In this document: piece after piece, positions 59,295-64,000 of the stretch | Numbering within the stretch: the stretch's first letter is position 1 | Layout: each line of letters opens with the position of its first letter | Assembly (NCBI RefSeq): GCF_025725725.1 | Contig: NZ_CP107020.1 | Coordinates: 1,426,001 to 1,490,000 of the forward strand | DNA length: 64,000 bases | Direction of reading: 5' to 3' | Source of the DNA: Brachybacterium huguangmaarense | GTDB taxonomy: Bacteria > Actinomycetota > Actinomycetes > Actinomycetales > Dermabacteraceae | Notes under the pieces: model-generated | The model's input: only the letters and a program-made list of their open reading frames with translations | What the model was told of the DNA's origin: nothing | Database searches by the model: none | Position numbers and translations under genes: made by a program

Positions 59295-59749
59295 CCTTCG
59301 AGACCGGACTGCTCCTCGTCGCCGGGATCCTCGCGATCGCCGGCGTGCTCATCGTCGTGCGCATCATCACCGGGCCGACGATCCTGGACCGTGCCGTCGG
59401 ATCCGACATGCTCGTGGTGCTCATGGTGATGGCGCTCGCCGTCTACACCGCGTCCTCACGCACCACGTACGCGGCGGCCGCGATGCTGTCGCTCACGGGC
59501 CTGTCGTTCATGGCGAGCGTCGCAGTGGCCCGCTTCGTGTCACGGGAGGACGCCTCGGGCGCCCGTCGACCCGGTGCCTCGGGTTCGGATGCGCGCGGTG
59601 ATCACCGCGAGGCGATCAGTGCCCCCGGCGAGGCCGTGCTCGACGAGCACGCGGCGGCCGATCCCGAGCGCGGTGCGGACGCCCCCCGCGAGATCGGCAC
59701 GGAAGCCCCCGTCGACGGGGACGGAGGTGAGCGCCATGACGGCCGCTGA
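59291..59749 (+). CDS. mrpF: Mrp antiporter subunit F with hydrophilic tail
   Basis: The first ~85 residues are the three-helix MrpF core: LLVAGILAIAGVLIVVRIIT, GPTILDRAVGSDMLVVLMV and AMLSLTGLSFMASVAVARFV. A tail of about 65 residues, rich in Asp, Gly and Ala, follows and makes the protein 152 residues against about 90 in the family. mrpG begins 14 bp before its stop. Confidence 0.91.
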   Translation: MTFETGLLLVAGILAIAGVLIVVRIITGPTILDRAVGSDMLVVLMVMALAVYTASSRTTYAAAAMLSLTGLSFMASVAVARFVSREDASGARRPGASGSDARGDHREAISAPGEAVLDEHAAADPERGADAPREIGTEAPVDGDGGERHDGR

Positions 59750-60431
59750 GATCGTCGCCCTCGTGCTCATGCTCCTCGGTGCGCTCCAGACCCTGATCGC
59801 CGCGATCGGCCTGCAGCGCTTCCCCGAGGTGCTCACCCGCATGCATGCCGCCTCCAAGCCCCAGACCGTGGGTCTCATCCTCATCATGCTCGGCGTGGCC
59901 GTGGCGCTCGGCTCGGTCGCGGGCGTCGCCCTGGCCCTGCTCGTCGTGCTCGCGCAGATGGTCACCGTGCCCGTCTCGAGCACGATGGTCGCGCGCGCCG
60001 CCTTCCGCCGCGGCTTCGCGCGCGGCGGCCGCTACGTGACCGATGAGCTCACGCCGCGCCTGGCCCGCTCGCTCGACGAGGACGACGACGAGGACGGCTT
60101 CATCGACGAGGACGCCCTCGCGAAGGTCGACGAGAACTTCCACGGCGACACCGAGCGCTTCCCGACCAACGTCGTCGCCGCGCACGACCGCAGCGACCTC
60201 TCCCGGATCTCCAACTGGGACGAGGAGGAGTCCGAGCCGCTCTCCCGAGGCGACGAGATGGACATCGACGCCGACGACCTGCTCGACCCCGAGGACGCGC
60301 GGGCGGCCGAGGAGGAGGCCGAGCGGGCCGCGGCGGAGGACGACCTGTCCGAGGACCTCACGGGCCAGGAGGTGCCCAGCGGGGACGACGACGCGCACGA
60401 GCCCGACCCGGACGAGATGCCCCAGCGCTGA
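59736..60431 (+). CDS. mrpG: Mrp antiporter subunit G with long acidic tail
   Basis: The 231-residue protein opens with the MrpG three-helix core: VLMLLGALQTLIAAIGLQRF, PEVLTRMHAASKPQTVGLI and VAQMVTVPVSSTMVARAAFR-like LAQMVTVPVSS. A strongly acidic tail of over 100 residues (DEDDDEDGFIDED; EEEAERAAAEDD) follows. GGAGGTGA is a near-perfect ribosome-binding site. This ends the operon; fhs converges on it 39 bp later. Confidence 0.91.
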   Translation: MTAAEIVALVLMLLGALQTLIAAIGLQRFPEVLTRMHAASKPQTVGLILIMLGVAVALGSVAGVALALLVVLAQMVTVPVSSTMVARAAFRRGFARGGRYVTDELTPRLARSLDEDDDEDGFIDEDALAKVDENFHGDTERFPTNVVAAHDRSDLSRISNWDEEESEPLSRGDEMDIDADDLLDPEDARAAEEEAERAAAEDDLSEDLTGQEVPSGDDDAHEPDPDEMPQR

Positions 60432-60470
60432 ACCGGGCCGACCGCCCAGGGGACGGGCGGCCCGCGGGCC

Positions 60471-62159
60471 TCAGAAGAGCCCGACGGCGTTGCCCTCCGC
60501 GTCCACGCCCATGCGCAGGGCGGCCGGCTCCCGGGGCAGACCGGGCATCGTCATGATGTCGCCCGTGAGCGCGACGACGAAGCCCGCCCCGATCTTCGGC
60601 ACGAGGTCCCGCACGTGCAGCACGTGCCCGCTCGGCGCCCCGAGCAGGGTCGGGTCGTCCGAGAACGAGTACTGGGTCTTGGCCACGCACACGGGCAGCC
60701 GGTCCCAGCCGTGGCGGGCGAGCATGCGCAGCTGAGCGGGCGCGCGCCCCTCGAGCTCGACGCGATCGGCGCCGTAGATCCGGGTCGCGATCGTGGTCAG
60801 CGACGCCTCGATCCCGTCGCACGGGTCGTAGAGATGACGGAAGGCGCCCCCGTCCTCGAAGGCGGCCGCGACCTGGTCGGCGAGATCGAGGGCGCCCTCG
60901 CCGCCGCGGGCCCACACCTCCGAGCGCGCCGCCCGGAAGCCCCGCTCGCCGGCCCACGCGAGCACCGCCTCGAGCTCCGCGTCGGTGTCGTTGGGGAAGC
61001 GGTTGAGGGCGATCACCGGCTCGAGCCCGAAGCCGCGGATGTTCTCGACGTGCCGGTGCAGGTTGGCCGTGCCCGCGAGCGCGGCCTCGACGTCCTCCCG
61101 GTCGAGCTCGGTCCGGGCGACGCCGCCGTGCATCTTCAGGGCGCGCACGGTCGCGACCACGACCACCGCGTCCGGGGTGAGGCGACCGAAGCGGGCCGTG
61201 ATGTCGAGGAACTTCTCGGCGCCCAGGTCGGAGCCGAAGCCCGCCTCGGTGACCGTGACCTCCGAGAGCGACTGGGCCAGGGCGGTCGCGGTGAGCGAGT
61301 TGCAGCCGTGGGCGATGTTCGCGAACGGGCCCCCGTGCACGAGCGCCGGGGTGCCGCCGAGGGTCTGCACCAGGTTCGGGTTGATCGCGTCCTTGAGCAG
61401 CAGAGTGATCGCGCCCTCGACGCGCAGGTCGGCGACCGTCACCGCCTCGCGGTCGTACGTGAAGCCGACGACCATGGCCGCGATGCGCCGCTGCAGGTCG
61501 TGGATGTCGCGCGCCAGGCACAGGATCGCCATGATCTCGGAGGCGACGACGATGTCGAAGCCGTCCTCGCGCGGCACGCCCTGGAGCGGACCGCCGAGAC
61601 CGATCACGACGTGGCGCAGGGCCCGATCGTTGACGTCGACGACTCGCTTGATCTGCAGGCGTCGCGGGTCGATGCCGAGCGCGTTGCCCTGCTGGATGTG
61701 GTTGTCGACGAGCGCGGCGAGCGTGTTGTTCGCGATCTGGATCGCGTGGAAGTCGCCTGTGAAGTGCAGGTTGATGTCCTCCATCGGGACCACCTGCGCG
61801 TAGCCGCCGCCCGTGGCCCCGCCCTTGATGCCCATGATCGGGCCGAGCGCCGGCTCGCGCAGCGCGACCATCGTGCGCCGCCCTCGCAGCGTGAACGCGT
61901 CGGCCAGGCCCACCGTGGTGGTGGACTTGCCCTCGCCCGCCGGGGTGGGGGACATCGCGGTCACGAGCACGAGGCGGTGCTCGCCGTCGCCGCTGCGCGT
62001 GGGCGTCGAGGCGGCCAGGGCGCGCAGATCGACCTTGGCCTTGGTGCGGCCGTAGGGGATGAGCGCCTCGGCGGGGATGCCCGCCCGCGCGGCGATGGTC
62101 TCGATGGGCTCGAGCGTCGCGGCCTGCGCGATCGCGAGGTCCGGGTTCTCCGATGACAT
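60471..62159 (-). CDS. fhs: Formate-tetrahydrofolate ligase
   Basis: The 562-residue protein has TPAGEGKSTTTVGL (ATP loop), the family signature PALGPIMGIKGGATGGGYAQV, INLHFTGDFHAI, NIAHGCNSL, LNRFPNDT and the C-terminal ALTGDIMTMPGLPREPAA. It makes 10-formyl-tetrahydrofolate from formate, ATP and tetrahydrofolate in the cytosol for purine and fMet synthesis. The ATG at 62159 is preferred: AGGAG lies ten bases upstream, while it is only one base from the alternative ATG at 62168. A TAGGCT box lies upstream at 62232-62227. Confidence 0.95.
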   Translation of the reverse strand: MSSENPDLAIAQAATLEPIETIAARAGIPAEALIPYGRTKAKVDLRALAASTPTRSGDGEHRLVLVTAMSPTPAGEGKSTTTVGLADAFTLRGRRTMVALREPALGPIMGIKGGATGGGYAQVVPMEDINLHFTGDFHAIQIANNTLAALVDNHIQQGNALGIDPRRLQIKRVVDVNDRALRHVVIGLGGPLQGVPREDGFDIVVASEIMAILCLARDIHDLQRRIAAMVVGFTYDREAVTVADLRVEGAITLLLKDAINPNLVQTLGGTPALVHGGPFANIAHGCNSLTATALAQSLSEVTVTEAGFGSDLGAEKFLDITARFGRLTPDAVVVVATVRALKMHGGVARTELDREDVEAALAGTANLHRHVENIRGFGLEPVIALNRFPNDTDAELEAVLAWAGERGFRAARSEVWARGGEGALDLADQVAAAFEDGGAFRHLYDPCDGIEASLTTIATRIYGADRVELEGRAPAQLRMLARHGWDRLPVCVAKTQYSFSDDPTLLGAPSGHVLHVRDLVPKIGAGFVVALTGDIMTMPGLPREPAALRMGVDAEGNAVGLF

Positions 62160-62226
62160 CCTCGTCATGCTCCTGGGGTTCGCGGTGGGGGAGGGCGACC
62201 GCGGATCGCGCGGCACGCCGGGGTCC

Positions 62227-62232
62227 AGCCTA
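62227..62232 (-). promoter_or_regulatory. -10 box for fhs
   Basis: Minus-strand TAGGCT lies about 68 bases before the fhs ATG, leaving a normal leader with a ribosome-binding site. No riboswitch fold was recognised in that leader. Confidence 0.4.
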
Positions 62233-62296
62233 GGCGCGCCGGATGCGACGAGGGAGCGGATCGGCGCCGGTCGGCCGGCCGATCACGCCCGCCTGC

Positions 62297-62794
62297 TCAT
62301 CCGAGGCCGAGCGTGCCCGGCGTGCACGGCTCGGCGTCCACGTGCGCGTGCAGGACGGCGATGCCGCTCTGGTCGTCGATGCGCAGCGTCGCGCCGTGCG
62401 CGTCCGTGGCCTCGACGTAGGCGCGCGCGCCCGAGCGCTCGGGGGGTCCGAACTCCCCGCAGCCGGCGTCGTCCGCGGCGGGCTGGGCGGCCTCGGTCAC
62501 CCGGCCCCAGCCCTCCTCGCCGCGCACGCCGTCGAGCGGGCTCGCGGCATCCCAGGTGCCGGCCGAATAGGTGCAGCCGTCGTCCTCGGCGCGCACCGCG
62601 CGCGAGCTCTCCTGATGCTCCCACGGGCCGCCCAGGTCTCCGAGCGACGCCGCCACCGCCGCGCCGACCTCGTCGTAGTGGGCCACGGCCCGGTCCGCAG
62701 GCATCGGCTCCACGCCTCCGCACGCGACGAGCGCGAGGGGTGCGATCGCGAGCGCCAGCAGAGGGTGCGGGCGAGCGTGCCGGGGCGCACGCAC
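62297..62794 (-). CDS. Predicted lipoprotein of unknown function
   Basis: The 165-residue protein has a lipoprotein signal peptide ending LALAIAPLALVAC, with cysteine followed by GG, then a small domain with two more cysteines (DGCTYSAG; DAGCGEFG). The GTG at 62794 is chosen because GGAGG lies six bases upstream and the resulting signal peptide is a compact 24 residues. An ATG at 62833 would overlap the -10 box TACGAT. It would be anchored on the outer face of the membrane. No family was recognised. Confidence 0.72.
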   Translation of the reverse strand: MRAPRHARPHPLLALAIAPLALVACGGVEPMPADRAVAHYDEVGAAVAASLGDLGGPWEHQESSRAVRAEDDGCTYSAGTWDAASPLDGVRGEEGWGRVTEAAQPAADDAGCGEFGPPERSGARAYVEATDAHGATLRIDDQSGIAVLHAHVDAEPCTPGTLGLG

Positions 62795-62855
62795 CAGGAG
62801 CCTCCTCGGTCGTCGATGGGCAGTCCTCCCCATCGTAGGCGCGCTGGTTCCGGCA

Positions 62856-62861
62856 TACCCT
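62856..62861 (+). promoter_or_regulatory. -10 box for the WXG100-like gene
   Basis: TACCCT lies 55 bases before the ATG at 62917. A strong GGAGGAGG ribosome-binding site follows at 62901-62908. Confidence 0.4.
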
Positions 62862-62916
62862 GGCCGGACGCACCCGCGGACGCGGCGGGGCCCGGACCGC
62901 GGAGGAGGTCGGGATC

Positions 62917-63178
62917 ATGGCGTTCCTGGGAGCCGACGTCCAGGCGCTCCTCGCGTGCGCACGACGGATGGACCAGCACGGGTCCCGCCTCCGCGAGATC
63001 GCCGACGAGCTCGCGGCGCGCGTGGGCGCCGCCACCTGGATCGGCGCCGACGCCGAGAGCTTCCGCGAGCGCGTCGACGCGCAGGCCCGTACCGGTCTCG
63101 ACGACGCCGCGGTGCGCCTGTCGGGCCGCGGTGCGCCTGTCGGGAGGGGCCCACGATCTGGCCCGCCACGCGCGAACA
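62917..63178 (+). pseudogene. WXG100-like protein gene, frameshifted
   Basis: The frame starts MAFLGADVQALLACARRM and continues with WIGADAESFRERV, the central W-x-G turn of ESX-type WXG100 proteins between two helices. At 63107-63144 a 19-base unit is duplicated in tandem, shifting the frame. Removing one copy restores AAVRLSGGAHDLARHA, the expected end of the second helix. The sequence then joins an unrelated Abi-like fragment. The gene was intact before the duplication. Confidence 0.7.
63107..63144 (+). repeat. Perfect 19-bp tandem duplication
   Basis: Two identical 19-base units, each CCGCGGTGCGCCTGTCGGG, lie head to tail at 63107-63125 and 63126-63144. The length is not a multiple of three, so it inactivates the WXG100-like frame. 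Confidence 0.9.
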
Positions 63179-63487
63179 GGGTTCGCCTACCGAGTGAGGG
63201 CACTGGTCTACCTCCGCAACCGCTGCGCTCACCACAGCCGCCTGTGGCACCACTCGGTGATCGATGCGGGACCGACGCCGAACAATGTGCGGGCGAAGGC
63301 GAAGCGTCTCGCAGGCCAGTTCGAACCGCGCTCGGTTCTCGACGTCGTCGCCTCCCTCAGCGATGTCCTGGTGCGCGGCAACGCGACGCCACCGATCCTG
63401 CAAGCCTTCGCGGACCAGTACCGAGGGCACGAAGAATTCTGGAACGGCCTCGTCCGACCGGTCTCTCCCCGCGATCATCACGAATGA
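63179..63487 (+). pseudogene. Abi-family (abortive infection) C-terminal fragment
   Basis: The frame encodes FAYRVRALVYLRNRCAHHSR then LWHHSVIDAGPT and ends after 102 codons. The Arg-Asn-x-Cys-Ala-His-His pattern is the C-terminal signature of Abi_2/AbiD-type proteins. These are HEPN-related and act in phage abortive infection. The N-terminal two thirds are missing and no start fits, so it is a remnant. Confidence 0.65.
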
Positions 63488-63527
63488 CACGGTCCCGGCC
63501 GGGTGAGTCGCGCGGGTCGGAGCAAAG

Positions 63528-63959
63528 GTGAACCGCCGGGGGCGCTCGAACCTCAGCGGCATGTTCGCGCTGGCCGTGGGCGGCGGCGCGTCCCCTCGCA
63601 GTCCGGTTCGCGACGTCGAGTGCACCGCCACACCGAAGGGCAGGAAGGGGGCGTCGGCGTTCTCTCCGTCCGAGCTGCCGGATCTCATGAAGAAGCTCCG
63701 TGCCGCGCCCTCACTCATCGACCAGGACACGGTCGAGCTGTTCGAATTCATGCTCGCCTCGGCCAGAAAGGCCGGCGAGGCGTGTGCACTCGGCGTGCCC
63801 CCGGTGGGCTTCGATGCCGGCATGGCCGACGCCGAGGCGACCGATGTGCGGGTGAAAGGGCGTGGAGTCGTCCGCACGCCGATGCCTAGACCCATGCGCC
63901 CGGGCGGAACACTCCGCTGCCCGCCGCTACTCTCGAGATGCTCCGCTGACGGCACGTGA
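63528..63959 (+). pseudogene. Degenerate tyrosine recombinase (integrase) fragment
   Basis: The 143-codon frame reads NLSGMFALAVGGGAS, SPVRDVECTATPKGR, LPDLMKKLRAAP and TVELFEFMLASARKAGEACA. This resembles the core-binding end and the first catalytic block of phage integrases, where the family has ATGxRxGEALAL with the catalytic arginine. The block here is altered (ASARKAGEACALG) and the rest of the catalytic domain is absent. It is a relic of an integrated element. The window ends 41 bases later with nothing recognisable. Confidence 0.55.
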
Positions 63960-64000
63960 GGAGTGGACGACCACACCGCATGGAAGTGCCCGCCAGCGCG

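Overview
The window looks like chromosome of a high-GC Gram-positive bacterium (Actinomycetota, probably Micrococcales; a Brachybacterium-like relative is a guess). The signs are very high GC, a strong G/C bias at third codon positions, frequent GTG starts, many ATGA/GTGA gene overlaps, an actinobacterial-style Mrp antiporter operon with fused subunit A/B, a WXG100-like remnant and dCTP deaminase beside a tRNA-Gly gene. Many genes carry a TANNNT -10 box only 6-7 nt before the start codon, which indicates leaderless transcripts.

Positions 1-31,000 are mostly ordinary core genome: the start of purB (minus), a small holin-like membrane protein, a HisC-type aminotransferase, a Gfo/Idh/MocA oxidoreductase, a spermidine-synthase-like protein divergent from an MFS transporter, a 2-oxoacid dehydrogenase E1alpha-E1beta-E2 cluster, two CrcB/Fluc subunits coupled to a CopD-CtaG fusion, a flavin monooxygenase, a cell-wall amino-sugar recycling locus (BadF-type kinase divergent from GH3 hexosaminidase-MurQ-RpiR regulator), L-lactate dehydrogenase, an ABC-F protein behind what looks like a three-codon leader-peptide attenuator, MetY, two HAD hydrolases, an NHLRC2-like thioredoxin/NHL protein, a membrane pyrophosphatase homologue without its catalytic motifs, a TetR regulator, tRNA-Gly(CCC), dcd and a UMF1-type MFS protein.

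Positions 31,716-47,948 are a mobile, rearranged region. An intact IS30-family element marks the junction between a truncated small membrane protein gene and a 5'-truncated Rhs/YD-repeat polymorphic toxin gene. The toxin tip and the following small candidate immunity gene are much more A+T rich than their surroundings. A decayed orphan Rhs fragment follows. Then come nested ISL3-family elements: one at the left edge of a second, and a third inside the second's transposase, both with exact 8-bp target duplications. After an IS481 fragment lies a quinone-dependent D-lactate dehydrogenase gene of lower GC, closed by a nearly identical fourth ISL3 copy in the same orientation, which forms a composite-transposon-like arrangement. 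Just outside it is an aspartate:alanine exchange pair (AspT-AspD), which would give a decarboxylation-driven proton-motive cycle.

Positions 51,755-64,000 return to core-like sequence: an SDR-fold protein without the usual YxxxK, a hypothetical protein, the mrpA(B)CDEFG Na+/H+ antiporter operon with charged tails on C, F and G, formate-tetrahydrofolate ligase and a lipoprotein. The right edge is another decayed patch: a WXG100-like gene frameshifted by a 19-bp tandem duplication, an Abi-type C-terminal fragment and a degenerate tyrosine-recombinase fragment.

The observations I rate highest are the leader-peptide/hairpin upstream of the ABC-F gene, the catalytically dead membrane pyrophosphatase homologue, the Rhs tip/immunity module with its displaced orphan cassette, and the hairpin that abuts the transposase start codon in all four ISL3 elements.
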